Shown: one piece after another, positions 34,457-43,690 of the stretch
How positions within the stretch are numbered: the first letter of the stretch is position 1
How the letters are laid out: each line of letters opens with the position of its first letter
Assembly: GCA_001898145.1 (NCBI GenBank)
Contig: MKSR01000019.1
Coordinates: forward strand, 310,001 to 374,000
Length of the DNA: 64,000 nucleotides
Source of the DNA: Dyadobacter sp. 50-39
Lineage (GTDB): Bacteria > Bacteroidota > Bacteroidia > Cytophagales > Spirosomataceae
Reading direction: 5' to 3'
Position numbers and translations under genes: made by a program
Notes under the pieces: generated by a model
The model's input: only the letters and a program-made list of their open reading frames with translations
Databases searched by the model: none
Told to the model about the DNA's origin: nothing

Positions 34457-35314
34457 ATGAAGCGTATTAATCTGGTGTGGTGTGCACTACTGGCAATGCT
34501 GATCGGGCTGTCGTCTTGTATGGATAATGTATCGAGCAGGGATGAGGAGAAAATCACCGAAAACGAAACAGCCATTCAAGCCGCAATTCAGGCCGACAGC
34601 CTTGGCTCAAAAGCGGTCAGAGATTCAACAGGCCTTTACTATATTATCAGAAAGGCAAACCCGTCGGGGCTCCGGGCCAGGATCGGCGATGCTGCGACAA
34701 TCAAATATACCGGCTATCTTCTGAATGGCACGAAGGTTATCTCTTCCACCGAGGATAACAAAACTGAGTTCTCTTTCCCAGTGGGCGGATATGTCTATTG
34801 GGGCGGCATCGAAAGAGGTATTTTCCTGATGAGGACTGGCGAGAAAGCTACATTCTATCTCCCTTTCTATCTCGCTTCGGGTAACGTCGACCGGGTTAAC
34901 ATTCCAGCTTATTCACCGATCCGTCTGGAAGTTGAGTTTCTGAAAACCCGCACGGAACCTCAGCAGATCGACGATTTCATCGCGAAGAAGAGCTACACCG
35001 TATCAGAAAGATCTGCGGATAACCTTGTGATTGTGAGAGCAAACACCGTTACCGGCGACACGATTGGACCAGGCAAGTCGGTCAACGTTAAATATGTCGG
35101 CAGACTGCTCGACGACACGAAATTCGACGAGCGAACAAGCAGCTTCATTACCGGCAGCCCTAGCACAATTCCCGGTTTCGACCGCGCGATCAGAAAGATG
35201 CGCAAAGGTGAAAAAGCGATTATCATCTTCCCATCGGCGCTCGGTTACGGTAAGAATGGCAGTAGCTCAATACTACCCTATTCACCGCTTCAATTTGAAA
35301 TTGAAATTCAATAG
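34457..35314 (+). CDS. Lipoprotein with two FKBP-type PPIase domains
   Basis: The 285-residue product has a lipoprotein signal ending L-S-S-C with Cys21. Residues about 75-165 form one FKBP-like domain (GDAATIKYTGYLLNGTKV) in which several active-site residues look altered, and about 185-285 a second, more canonical one (KSVNVKYVGRLLDDTKFDE, GFDRAIRKMRKGEKAIIIFPSALGYG cut short here). It should assist folding of exported or outer membrane proteins. Related lipoproteins in gliding Bacteroidota include GldI, but that has one domain. It converges with the aminotransferase gene, stops 1 nt apart. Confidence 0.88.
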   Translation: MKRINLVWCALLAMLIGLSSCMDNVSSRDEEKITENETAIQAAIQADSLGSKAVRDSTGLYYIIRKANPSGLRARIGDAATIKYTGYLLNGTKVISSTEDNKTEFSFPVGGYVYWGGIERGIFLMRTGEKATFYLPFYLASGNVDRVNIPAYSPIRLEVEFLKTRTEPQQIDDFIAKKSYTVSERSADNLVIVRANTVTGDTIGPGKSVNVKYVGRLLDDTKFDERTSSFITGSPSTIPGFDRAIRKMRKGEKAIIIFPSALGYGKNGSSSILPYSPLQFEIEIQ

Positions 35315-35315
35315 C

Positions 35316-36431
35316 CTAGAAGCAGTCGCTCACAATGCGAGCAACGAGCTTTCTCTGGTCACTAAGATTGGACCCTGAAGGCAGACAAATCCCATACTGA
35401 AACAGTCTTTCCGAAACGCTACCTCCAAACAGGGGTAGCGTTTTGTATAATGGCTGGCAATGCATCGGTTTCCATACCGGTCGCGATTCGATACCATGTC
35501 CAGACAGCGCCGCCTGAATTTGACGTGAACTGGTTTCCTTGTCATTGACTATTATGGCCGTCAACCAACGATTGGAAAATACGTCGGGCCGTTCCTCCTG
35601 AAAATTAATGCCTGAGATTTGACCCAAAGAAGTCTGGTAAAACCAAAAATTGGCCCGCCGCTGCGCGACTCTCTCGTCGATCACCTCCAACTGCCCTCTG
35701 CCGATCCCCGCACAGACATTGCTCATTCGGTAGTTGTACCCAACTTCGCTATGCTCGTAATGCCGGGCAGGCTCACGGGCCTGCGTTGCCAAAAAGCGGG
35801 CCTTTTCAATATACTTCTCGTTATCGGAGAGCATTGCGCCTCCGCCGGAAGTGGTGATAATCTTGTTCCCATTAAAGGATAAAATCCCGATATCACCAAA
35901 AGCCCCCAGTTTCCGGCCCTTATATTCAGAGCCCAGCGCCTCCGCTGCATCCTCGATCAGGGCGATTTCATATGTTTTACACAAATACAAAATCTTATCC
36001 AGCATCGCCGGCATGCCGTACAAATGCACAACGATCACTGCCTTTGGCTTTTTGCCCGTTTGCAGATAATGAAGTATCGCATCTTCCAGCGCATCTGGGC
36101 ACATGTTCCAGGTAACGGCCTCGCTGTCGATAAAGACGGGTGTCGCACCTACGTAAATAATCGGATTTGCCGTGGCTACGAATGTCAGTGACTGGCAAAG
36201 AATGATATCATCCTTACCAACGCCTAATGCAAGCAATGCGAGATGGATTGCCGCCGTACCCGACGACACAGCCAATGCATATTTACTGCCGGTATACTGG
36301 CATAATTCCGCCTCAAAGGCGTCGATATTCGGCCCGACGGGCGCGATCCAGTTGCTATCAAATGCTTGCTGGATGTACTTCATTTCAAGTCCGCTCATGT
36401 GCGGAGGCGAGAGATAGATTTTGTAAGCCAT
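35316..36431 (-). CDS. DegT/DnrJ/EryC1 aminotransferase (PglE-like)
   Basis: The 371-residue PLP enzyme transfers an amino group to a 4-keto-6-deoxy sugar nucleotide. It shows the family start YLSPPHMSGLEMKYIQQAFDSNW, the ALAVSSGTAAIHLAL phosphate loop, EDAAEALGSEYKGRKLG and the PLP lysine in SFNGNKIITTSGGG (about residues 186-199). With the acetyltransferase and the sugar transferase just upstream it forms a PglC/PglD/PglE-like trio for making and priming a diacetamido-trideoxyhexose such as bacillosamine. The needed dehydratase (PglF) is not in the window. Last gene of a four-gene minus-strand run, 6 nt after the acetyltransferase. Confidence 0.9.
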   Translation of the reverse strand: MAYKIYLSPPHMSGLEMKYIQQAFDSNWIAPVGPNIDAFEAELCQYTGSKYALAVSSGTAAIHLALLALGVGKDDIILCQSLTFVATANPIIYVGATPVFIDSEAVTWNMCPDALEDAILHYLQTGKKPKAVIVVHLYGMPAMLDKILYLCKTYEIALIEDAAEALGSEYKGRKLGAFGDIGILSFNGNKIITTSGGGAMLSDNEKYIEKARFLATQAREPARHYEHSEVGYNYRMSNVCAGIGRGQLEVIDERVAQRRANFWFYQTSLGQISGINFQEERPDVFSNRWLTAIIVNDKETSSRQIQAALSGHGIESRPVWKPMHCQPLYKTLPLFGGSVSERLFQYGICLPSGSNLSDQRKLVARIVSDCF

Positions 36432-36437
36432 AGTGTG

Positions 36438-37034
36438 TTATGTGTAATGAATGACCTTGGCAGGATTTCCTGCAACTTTCGTAAAATCCGGCATATCGCG
36501 TACTACCACCGAACCCGCGCCGATCACGCATTCCCTACCGATACAAATACCTGGCAAAACCACGCTTCCTGCGCCCACAAGCGTGTATTCACCTACACAT
36601 ACGCCTCCGCATAACACAGCGCCCGGGCCGATGTGCGCGAAGTCGCCGATTACACATTCATGATCGACAATAGCCGCCGTGTTAATAATCACGTGATTTC
36701 CCAAGCAGCAATCGGCTTGTACCACCGCATTATGGACTATCACAACGCCAGCCCCGACACGAACAGACGATTCAATGACGGCTGTGGGGTGAATGGCCAG
36801 GCCAAAGGAATGCTTTACAACCCCCACCACTCTCCGGCGATCGAGATTATTGCCTATCGCGACGATCAGCTGTTCGCTTGGCATGAACATAGGGTCGTAT
36901 GCACGCGCCGTCTGTCTGCCTGCTCCTCTTCCGTTCTGCCAGTTGTCGTCGAACATGCCGCTTATCTGCTCTCCACAGGCTGAAAGAATGCTGAGCACCA
37001 CTTTGGCATGGCCGCCTGCGCCGTAGATCAACAT
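36438..37034 (-). CDS. Sugar O/N-acetyltransferase (PglD-like, left-handed beta-helix)
   Basis: The 198-residue protein begins with a Rossmann-like PglD_N segment (MLIYGAGGHAKVVLSIL) and then hexapeptide repeats from about residue 90 (AGVVIVHNAVVQADC, VIINTAAIVDHECVIG, HIGPGAVLCGGV). His in VDHECVIGDFAHIGPG fits the catalytic base of PglD. It should acetylate the UDP-amino sugar made by the adjacent aminotransferase, using acetyl-CoA. Its start overlaps the end of the sugar transferase gene by 7 nt, so translation is coupled. Confidence 0.9.
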   Translation of the reverse strand: MLIYGAGGHAKVVLSILSACGEQISGMFDDNWQNGRGAGRQTARAYDPMFMPSEQLIVAIGNNLDRRRVVGVVKHSFGLAIHPTAVIESSVRVGAGVVIVHNAVVQADCCLGNHVIINTAAIVDHECVIGDFAHIGPGAVLCGGVCVGEYTLVGAGSVVLPGICIGRECVIGAGSVVVRDMPDFTKVAGNPAKVIHYT

Positions 37035-37600
37035 CCCGGGTTTCCTTTAAATGGAGATGCCACCCCGCTATCTGCATTCTTCAAAGAGAATATGCCGGAT
37101 ACCGTCGCAAAAATGATCTGTAAGTCAAGCATTAGTGAAAGGTGACGCACATAAAATGCGTCGTGCTCAAACTTTTCGTGCCAACTCAGCCGGTTCCGTC
37201 CATTGATTTGCGCCAGACCGGTTATTCCCGGTTTTACAGCGTGCCGCAAAAGCTGCTCTGCATTGTAAAGGGGCAGATACTCGGCCAGCAACGGTCGCGG
37301 CCCGACAATGCTCATTTCGCCCGCCAGTACGTTCCAGAATTGTGGCAGTTCGTCGAGCGAAGATCTTCGAAGCAATTTACCCAGCCAAGAGGCATCCCGC
37401 CCGTCACCATGCATTGTCCTGAATTTCAGAATCCTGAAAAGCTTTGCATTGAGCCCGGGCCTGACTTGTGCAAAAAACGGGTTACCTCCAAAATACACCC
37501 ACAGCAACGGAGGCAGCACAATAAAAAACGGCAACGAGGTGATCAGCCCCATTGCCGCAAGTAGAATGTCTAAGATTCTCTTTCCTTTTGAACGATACAT
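37028..37600 (-). CDS. Undecaprenyl-phosphate sugar-1-phosphate transferase (PglC-like)
   Basis: The 190-residue monotopic membrane enzyme moves a sugar phosphate from UDP to the lipid carrier and so starts glycan assembly. It has an N-terminal hydrophobic hairpin (about residues 10-33), the basic-acidic VRPGLNAKLFRILKFRTM, RRSSLDELPQFWNVLAGEMS (catalytic Asp-Glu pair) and VGPRPLLAEYLPLY, ending PGITGLAQINGR and a short tail. The small size with one hairpin is the PglC type rather than the long WbaP type. The frame is open to 37747 but ATG 37600 begins the family match; that ATG lies 4 nt after the E1 gene stop. Confidence 0.93.
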   Translation of the reverse strand: MYRSKGKRILDILLAAMGLITSLPFFIVLPPLLWVYFGGNPFFAQVRPGLNAKLFRILKFRTMHGDGRDASWLGKLLRRSSLDELPQFWNVLAGEMSIVGPRPLLAEYLPLYNAEQLLRHAVKPGITGLAQINGRNRLSWHEKFEHDAFYVRHLSLMLDLQIIFATVSGIFSLKNADSGVASPFKGNPGC

Positions 37601-37604
37601 AAGA

Positions 37605-40019
37605 TCATACGTTAAACAGCTCCGGATATTTATCTGGGGCCGCTTCTCGCATGATGCTGTAAACAGTTTCAAAAATGTCGTCCATATTCGGTTTGGAGAA
37701 ATAATCGCCGTCTGAGCCGTAAGGCGGGCGGTGATCTTTCGCTGCAATGGTTACCGGTGCCGAATCGAGCCAACGGTAAGCCTGCTGTTTTTCCAAAACC
37801 TGCTGCATCATAAAACCTGATGCACTTCCGGGTAAATCTTCATCGGCGAAAATAACCCTGTTTGTTTTCTTAATGGACTCCACGATCCGGTTGTCGACAT
37901 CGAAAGGCAACAATGTTTGCACATCGATAACTTCAACCTCAATTCCTGAATTCTGCAATTGAGAAGCGGCCTCCATTACTATACGACACATTGAGCCATA
38001 GGTAACAATAGTAAGGTCACTTCCTTCTCTTAAAATTTCGGGCTGCCCCAGTGGAATGTAATAATCGCCCACATTATCAGGCAAAATTTCCTTCTGACGA
38101 TACGAATTCAGCGGCTCCACCATCAATGCGGGATCGTCGCCTTTCATTATTGTATTATACAAGCCCGCCGCCTGGGTGAAGTTGCGGGGAACGATCACGT
38201 GGAGGCCTCGCAAGCTGCTGAGCATAGTGCCCATAGGCGAGCCAGAGTGCCATATTCCTTCCAGTCGATGCCCGCGCGTCCGGATAATCAGCGGGGCCCG
38301 CTGGCCACCGGCAGTCCGGTAACGGAGCGACGCAAGGTCGTCCGTCAGAGTGGCCAGTGCGTAATAGATGTAATCGAAGTACTGGATTTCAACAATCGGC
38401 CGCAAGCCGCGCATCGCCATACCAATGCCCTGACCGATAATGGTTGTCTCGCGAATCCCCGTATCGGTAATGCGGATCTCGCCGTACTTCTCCTGCAACC
38501 CGGCAAATCCCTGGTTGACGTCCCCGATGAAGCCAATATCTTCGCCCAACGCCACTACGCGGGGGTCTTTTTCAAATAGCTTATCGAAATAGGTCCGAAT
38601 CACTTCGCGGCCGTCGACAGTGGGGCTGCTATCCGAAAACGTGGGGCTTACCGGCTCCACAAGCATCGGTGAGTAACGAGTTTCGCTGTACAAATGGGTA
38701 TTGAAGCGCTCCTGGTTAGTTTTGAGTTGGTTCCTCAAAAACAGCTGCAATGCGTATTTTTCAGGATTATCTTCTTTTCCTATAATCCTCAAAACCCTCC
38801 GTACGGCTGCGATCATATCCCTGCGCACCGGCAGGTAAGTTTTTTGAAGTTCGAGTATCGCATTGTTCACATCAGCCGAAAAAGAACTCCGGGCGGCCAC
38901 CGCCTGCAAAAGCTGAATGGTATCATTGAATTCCGTGTCCAGTTCTTTCCTGTAAGCCTGCCAGGCCGCATTACGCTCATGCAGGGCCTTATCTTTGGCC
39001 TTGCGCTCTATTTCTTCCAGCTCGTCGTCGGTGGCATAACCGTTTTTCAGGATCCAATCGCGAAAACGCACATTACAGTCGTGCTCCCGCTCCCATGCCA
39101 GCCGCTGCTTCGACTTGTACCGTTCATGGGAACCCGAGGTAGAATGCCCTTGCGGCTGCGTGAGTTCGGTGACGTGCACCAACACCGGCACATGCTGCTC
39201 CCTGCTGATTTTCGCAGCCTTCTGGTAAGTTTCCACGAGCGCAGGATAATCCCAGCCGTGCACGGTCAATATGTCGATCCCTTCTCCATCTTCATTGCGC
39301 TGCAACCCGGCCAATGCCTTGGAAATGCTACCCTTGGTGGTCTGGTATTCAACCGGCACCGATATGCCGTAGCCATCGTCCCAGACAGAGACGATCAGCG
39401 GGATCTGCAATACGCCTGCGGCATTCATCGCTTCCCAAAACATTCCCTGGGAAGTGGAAGCATCGCCGATCGTCGAAAAAACTACCTCGTTCCCTCCGTG
39501 GGAAAAAGTAGTCATATCCTGTAAATCGGGATTTTCGCGGTATAATTTGGAAGCATATCCAAGGCCTACCGCGCGGGGGATCTGCCCGGCGGTGGAAGAA
39601 ATATCACAAACGGAATTGTACAATTTGGTTTGATCAAGCCAGTCCCCGTTTTCATCCAACCAGCGGGTTGAAAAGTGACCATTCATCGAGCGACCGCCTG
39701 TATTCGGCTCGTGTTCGAGGTCAGCGTGGGCGTACATTTGGGCAAAAAATTGCTGCCAGGTGAGATTCCCGACAGCCGCTTCGATGGTCTGATCCCGATA
39801 ATATCCCGAGCGAAAATCACCCGGCTGAAAAACTTTGGAAAGTGCTATTTGTGCTACTTCTTTACCATCTCCAAAAATCCCGAATTTAGATCGGCCGCCC
39901 ATTGTATCCTTTCTTCCCAGCAAACTTACCTGACGACTTTCGCATGCCAAGCGGTAATCATCGATAATATCCTCCTTACTCAAAACACTGGAACCGGTCA
40001 AACTATCATTTTGAAGCAT
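37605..40019 (-). CDS. Fused 2-oxoacid dehydrogenase E1 alpha/beta
   Basis: The 804-residue protein joins the alpha and beta chains of a branched-chain-type E1. The alpha part (about 1-390) holds the thiamine diphosphate motif GDASTSQGMFWEAMNAAG (from residue 185) and SVWDDGYGISVP; phosphorylation-loop-like RYKSKQRL is near 305. The beta part (about 470-804) has EDIGFIGDVNQGFAGLQEKY in two pieces, ITDTGIRETTIIGQGIGMAM and EPLNSYRQKEIL. Such fusions are common in Bacteroidota and oxidise 2-oxoisovalerate or a related acid; the E2 partner is not here. ATG 40019 is chosen over TTG 40025. It runs into the glycan genes at 4 nt. Confidence 0.9.
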   Translation of the reverse strand: MLQNDSLTGSSVLSKEDIIDDYRLACESRQVSLLGRKDTMGGRSKFGIFGDGKEVAQIALSKVFQPGDFRSGYYRDQTIEAAVGNLTWQQFFAQMYAHADLEHEPNTGGRSMNGHFSTRWLDENGDWLDQTKLYNSVCDISSTAGQIPRAVGLGYASKLYRENPDLQDMTTFSHGGNEVVFSTIGDASTSQGMFWEAMNAAGVLQIPLIVSVWDDGYGISVPVEYQTTKGSISKALAGLQRNEDGEGIDILTVHGWDYPALVETYQKAAKISREQHVPVLVHVTELTQPQGHSTSGSHERYKSKQRLAWEREHDCNVRFRDWILKNGYATDDELEEIERKAKDKALHERNAAWQAYRKELDTEFNDTIQLLQAVAARSSFSADVNNAILELQKTYLPVRRDMIAAVRRVLRIIGKEDNPEKYALQLFLRNQLKTNQERFNTHLYSETRYSPMLVEPVSPTFSDSSPTVDGREVIRTYFDKLFEKDPRVVALGEDIGFIGDVNQGFAGLQEKYGEIRITDTGIRETTIIGQGIGMAMRGLRPIVEIQYFDYIYYALATLTDDLASLRYRTAGGQRAPLIIRTRGHRLEGIWHSGSPMGTMLSSLRGLHVIVPRNFTQAAGLYNTIMKGDDPALMVEPLNSYRQKEILPDNVGDYYIPLGQPEILREGSDLTIVTYGSMCRIVMEAASQLQNSGIEVEVIDVQTLLPFDVDNRIVESIKKTNRVIFADEDLPGSASGFMMQQVLEKQQAYRWLDSAPVTIAAKDHRPPYGSDGDYFSKPNMDDIFETVYSIMREAAPDKYPELFNV

Positions 40020-40076
40020 ATGCAAAAATCACGGGTTTTAATCCGTAAGTTAAATTACGTTTTTTTGAATGCAAGC

Positions 40077-40084
40077 CAAAATTA
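40077..40084 (-). promoter_or_regulatory. Candidate -7 box for the E1 gene and downstream glycan genes
   Basis: On the minus strand the site reads TAATTTTG, a TAnnTTTG match, giving a start near 40070 and a leader of about 50 nt. No -33 TTG at 20 nt. No other promoter match was seen before the sugar transferase gene. Confidence 0.45.
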
Positions 40085-40226
40085 TGTAGGAAAATAATAA
40101 CCCCGGCATCGGAACCCCCGATTTTGGGCCATTGTTAATATTGGTTAATGATTATTATATTTAGCTTTTTAAGCGTTAATCTTGTTTAACAGTAAGTTTT
40201 CCACCACTTAAAGTATAGTTACAACT

Positions 40227-40625
40227 ATGAAAGTATTCTTTTCAGCGCTGGTATTGATCCTCGGGCTGACCACCGTAAGTTTCGCACAGAAAGGTGTTCT
40301 GAAGTTCAAAGAAGAGACGCACAAATTCGGCAAAGTTCCACAAGGTACTCCTGTTACGCACGAGTTTGTATTCACCAACACAGGTACTGATCCCGTGATC
40401 CTTTCTAATGTAACCGTTTCATGCGGATGTACAACGCCCGTATGGTCGAAAGATCCAGTACTTCCAGGTAAAACCGGCTCCGTAAAAGCTACTTTTAATG
40501 CTGCTGCGGCAGGTCCTTTCAACAAGCCTGTTACCGTTTTCAGCAACACGGAAGGTGGTTCTATCACACTTTACCTGAACGGAGAAGTGGTTCCAAAGGC
40601 AGCTGCCAAGCCATCTTCGAAATAA
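40227..40625 (+). CDS. DUF1573 exported protein
   Basis: The 132-residue product has a signal peptide (1-20, ending V-S-F-A-Q) and a single Ig-like DUF1573 domain: HKFGKVPQGTPVTHEFVFTN, then VSCGCTTPVWSKDPVLPGK, the family hallmark with the Cys pair in SCGCT, then VTVFSNTEGG. The last residues (KAAAKPSSK) are a short basic tail. The family is very common in Bacteroidota and thought to be envelope-associated; its function is unknown. It stands alone with a terminator after it; a 207-nt AT-rich gap precedes it. Confidence 0.9.
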   Translation: MKVFFSALVLILGLTTVSFAQKGVLKFKEETHKFGKVPQGTPVTHEFVFTNTGTDPVILSNVTVSCGCTTPVWSKDPVLPGKTGSVKATFNAAAAGPFNKPVTVFSNTEGGSITLYLNGEVVPKAAAKPSSK

Positions 40626-40645
40626 AAATACTCCGCAAGCATTGC

Positions 40646-40677
40646 AATGGCCGTCCCAAATGGGATGGCCATTTTTG
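40646..40677. terminator. Bidirectional terminator
   Basis: A 12-bp stem with one G-T pair (40646-40657 with 40662-40673) around loop AAAT runs into five T residues; it separates convergent DUF1573 and LptD-like genes. Confidence 0.85.
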
Positions 40678-40696
40678 TTTTCAGGCAAAATGCTGG

Positions 40697-43615
40697 TTAA
40701 TAGGCAGATCGGTCGTAGAATGACCGGCGGCGGGTCACTTTCAGATCTTGCAGGATCGCCGACTTCACTTTCAGGGTGAAGTTGTAGTTACTCGCGCGGG
40801 CCGCGCTGCCCGCGAACGGCGTCCAGTTGAAGCTCATATCCCAGCAATGCAGGTCACGCGTGAGGCCCAGCTGGGTAATGGTCGGCTCAAATGCGACGAA
40901 GTCGAAACCGGTGCTAAGGGTCAGTTTCAGGTTTTTGGATAGACTGAGGTCACCCGTTGCCTGAACGGCCTGGATAATCTGGGCTTTGGACAAACCCGGT
41001 TTGGTAAGCCCGAAGTTGTAGTTCAGCGATACGTTCCAGGGGATATTGAAATCGACGTACAAATCGGGGTTTTGCGCAATGAATTCCTTTGCCTGCTGCT
41101 TGGCCGCAGCGTTGGGGTCGTTGGGATTGGTAGTTGCCGGGTTGGGAGTGTTAGAAGATGAACTGCCTTTTGGAGAGAAACTGGTGCCCAGTGTAAATCC
41201 TAAACTTTGCAGATTGGCAAGCCCCTGTCCGGATGTAATAGCATACCTGTTCACCTTCGTTCCCACCTGGTTTCCGACGATATTCGGGTTTGCCACGTAG
41301 GTGTACGGGTCGAGGTTCATGTTGAAGTTCAGGTTCAGGTTCCGTCCGATCCGTGCATTCGCATTAATGGTGATATTGGACAAATTCAGTGAGTCGGCCA
41401 GCAGGTTATAGCTTCCTCCCAAACTCAGGTTATCCAGCAGCGAAACCTTCTCAAACTGCTGTGCAGCCGTATCGCTCTTCGTTTTGAGTTTCATTTCAAA
41501 AGAGTTGTTCAAGCTGAATGAAATGACGCTCGACGCCCGCCCGTTGGCCACCCCCGAGCCCACGCCCCGGTACTTGGAAAGCGAAAGGTCACGGACATTA
41601 CCTTTCCGGTCCTCCACCTGGATCCGCTCATAAAAACCGAATGCGTCACCGGTAAAATCAGGTGTGTAGGTGAACGACACCGAAGGAATCACTGTATGCC
41701 GAATGGCTTCCAGCCGCTTTCCGCCAAAGAAGAAGGTCCCATAAAAACGGGTATTCATCCCCGCCCCGAAGTTGTAGGAATATTCGGTCCCCACTTTCCG
41801 CAGCGTATCAATGCGGATCGAATCGCGGCCGGTCTTGGTGTAGCGATACTGCTTGGTGAACACTTCTCCCGACAGAGACATACTTGGCGTGATGTTCACA
41901 AAACGCAGTACTTTAAAGTTGGGTAGTGAGATCGGAAGGCTGTACCGGCCCGTGAACTGTGCATCTTTGAGCATGTCGGGCAGGTTGTTCAGGTTGAATG
42001 CCACCACTTTTGTTTTATTGAGGCGGGAGGTATCGATCTTGGCGTCGGTTACGACAAAGCCCAGGCTGCTGTAAGAGGTATCGATGGCCGTCAATGCATT
42101 GGCCAATGCATAGTTCCCATTGAAATCCAGTCCCAGACGGAAGCTTTCATACCACCGACCACGGCCGCCTTTCAATGCGAATGGAGCGATCTGGTTCACC
42201 CCGAAACTGAAATCGGTCGAAACGTTGGTCTTGCCGCCCGTACGTTTCCCATTTTGTTTTGGGTCAATCTGCCCGAAGTTCTGGTTCACCCGCAGGGATC
42301 CCGCGGCACGCATATACTGCCCGAATGTGCGGTTGTATTGCACGGATGAGCTTGCTACGTTGGATGTATACTTGTTAATGTTGATCTCCTGTTGCTGGTT
42401 ATAGGTGTTGCTGCTCACGTTGACGTTTGCAGAAAACTGAGAGTTACCGCGTGGCTTCGGGGCATGGGACCATACAACGCTGAAATCATTGGTAATACCC
42501 GAGCCCAGGCGTCGCTGGATCTCATCACTGGATTTATTTCTGTTAAAGGCCAGCGATAGGTTCCCGGAGTATTGGTAGCGCTTGATGTAACTTGATGTTA
42601 ACCTGAGGCCCCAGCTGGTATTGGAATAGATCTGCCCGGTAATAATCGCATTCACATACTCGCTGATCGCGAAGTAATAGCCGCCGTCGCGGAGGTAAAA
42701 ACCACGCCCGTTTGGTTCCTCGCCGTAAGTCGGGAAGATGACCCCGCTCGTTCCGTTTTCTTTCTTTTTGGGAAAAGGGAAAAAACCGAAAGGTAATCCG
42801 ATCGGCAACGGGACATCGCTGATCACGAGGTTGAAGGGCCCTGAGATGACCTGCTTCTTGTTGACCATCTTGATCTTCGGCGCATTGATAAAATAATGCG
42901 GGTGGGTGAGGTTACACGTCGTATAAATCGAGTGCCTGATGTAAAAGTTACCCTCCGTATCTTTTTTGACCCTATCTCCCCGGATATTACCATCGCCTTC
43001 CTGGGTAACAATACCCTGGATCAGGGCCTTTTTGGATTTGAAATTATACCGTATCTCTTTGGTATTATACGTCTCCGGCCCATCCTGGAAAATCGGCTCG
43101 CCGGCCATTTTTTTAGCCGTTGAATCATAAGTACCGATCGCGTACACCTCATTGGTGATCCAGTTGAGACGGATATAGTTCGCTTTGAGGTTGATGGTCC
43201 CGTAGTTTACTTCAGCATTGCCGTACAAATGCACCTGTTTTAAAACAGCGTCCATGATGGTAGAATCCTCTGCGGTATATTCTACAGTGTTTTCGAGGTC
43301 GTCGGGGTTTTTAAGCGAGTCGGCGGCAGTGGAATCCGCTGCTAAACCATTGCCTGTGAGCGTGCTATCTGCTTTAATGCCTCCTCTCGGAACGGACGCA
43401 CCGCCTTGACCGGCGCGGGAAGTATCCGCACCTGCTTGCTTTTGCACTGTAAGAAGGGAATCCGCTGATTGCTTTGCAGAAGTCGAACTTTTAAGCTTAC
43501 CCTGATTTTTCCCGGAACCCTTGGAGCGTTGCTGCACACATGCCACAGTGCTGAACAGGAGAAACGCCACAACTACCGACGATATAATAATCGCCTTTCT
43601 TTTCAGTTCTAACAA
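40697..43615 (-). CDS. LptD-like LPS assembly outer membrane protein
   Basis: The 972-residue protein has an N-terminal hydrophobic segment (about 7-25), a polar Ser/Ala/Asp-rich stretch (30-105), an OstA/LptA-like domain (about 110-260, with QVHLYGNAEVNYGTINLKAN-type strands and GIVTQEGDGNIRGDRV) and a large C-terminal barrel from about 290 (PLPIGLPFGFFPFPKKKENG followed by many strands). It matches the Bacteroidota form annotated as putative LptD, which inserts lipopolysaccharide into the outer leaflet. A Pro/Asn-rich insert (PNPATTNPNDPNAAAK) lies in a late loop. It diverges from an amidase gene. Confidence 0.88.
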   Translation of the reverse strand: MLELKRKAIIISSVVVAFLLFSTVACVQQRSKGSGKNQGKLKSSTSAKQSADSLLTVQKQAGADTSRAGQGGASVPRGGIKADSTLTGNGLAADSTAADSLKNPDDLENTVEYTAEDSTIMDAVLKQVHLYGNAEVNYGTINLKANYIRLNWITNEVYAIGTYDSTAKKMAGEPIFQDGPETYNTKEIRYNFKSKKALIQGIVTQEGDGNIRGDRVKKDTEGNFYIRHSIYTTCNLTHPHYFINAPKIKMVNKKQVISGPFNLVISDVPLPIGLPFGFFPFPKKKENGTSGVIFPTYGEEPNGRGFYLRDGGYYFAISEYVNAIITGQIYSNTSWGLRLTSSYIKRYQYSGNLSLAFNRNKSSDEIQRRLGSGITNDFSVVWSHAPKPRGNSQFSANVNVSSNTYNQQQEININKYTSNVASSSVQYNRTFGQYMRAAGSLRVNQNFGQIDPKQNGKRTGGKTNVSTDFSFGVNQIAPFALKGGRGRWYESFRLGLDFNGNYALANALTAIDTSYSSLGFVVTDAKIDTSRLNKTKVVAFNLNNLPDMLKDAQFTGRYSLPISLPNFKVLRFVNITPSMSLSGEVFTKQYRYTKTGRDSIRIDTLRKVGTEYSYNFGAGMNTRFYGTFFFGGKRLEAIRHTVIPSVSFTYTPDFTGDAFGFYERIQVEDRKGNVRDLSLSKYRGVGSGVANGRASSVISFSLNNSFEMKLKTKSDTAAQQFEKVSLLDNLSLGGSYNLLADSLNLSNITINANARIGRNLNLNFNMNLDPYTYVANPNIVGNQVGTKVNRYAITSGQGLANLQSLGFTLGTSFSPKGSSSSNTPNPATTNPNDPNAAAKQQAKEFIAQNPDLYVDFNIPWNVSLNYNFGLTKPGLSKAQIIQAVQATGDLSLSKNLKLTLSTGFDFVAFEPTITQLGLTRDLHCWDMSFNWTPFAGSAARASNYNFTLKVKSAILQDLKVTRRRSFYDRSAY

Positions 43616-43621
43616 TTAGCG

Positions 43622-43629
43622 TATTTTTG
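43622..43629 (+). promoter_or_regulatory. Candidate -7 box for the amidase-MCE unit
   Basis: TATTTTTG matches TAnnTTTG; start near 43636, ATG at 43691. Confidence 0.55.
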
Positions 43630-43641
43630 CATAACGAATTT

Positions 43642-43649
43642 CAAAATTA
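43642..43649 (-). promoter_or_regulatory. Candidate -7 box for the lptD-like gene
   Basis: On the minus strand the site reads TAATTTTG; start near 43635, 20 nt before the ATG at 43615. It faces the plus-strand box at 43622-43629, so the two transcripts would overlap at their 5' ends. Confidence 0.5.
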
Positions 43650-43690
43650 GCAGAGAAACCCCTTTCGCGTAAGGCCCCAACTAAAAAATA

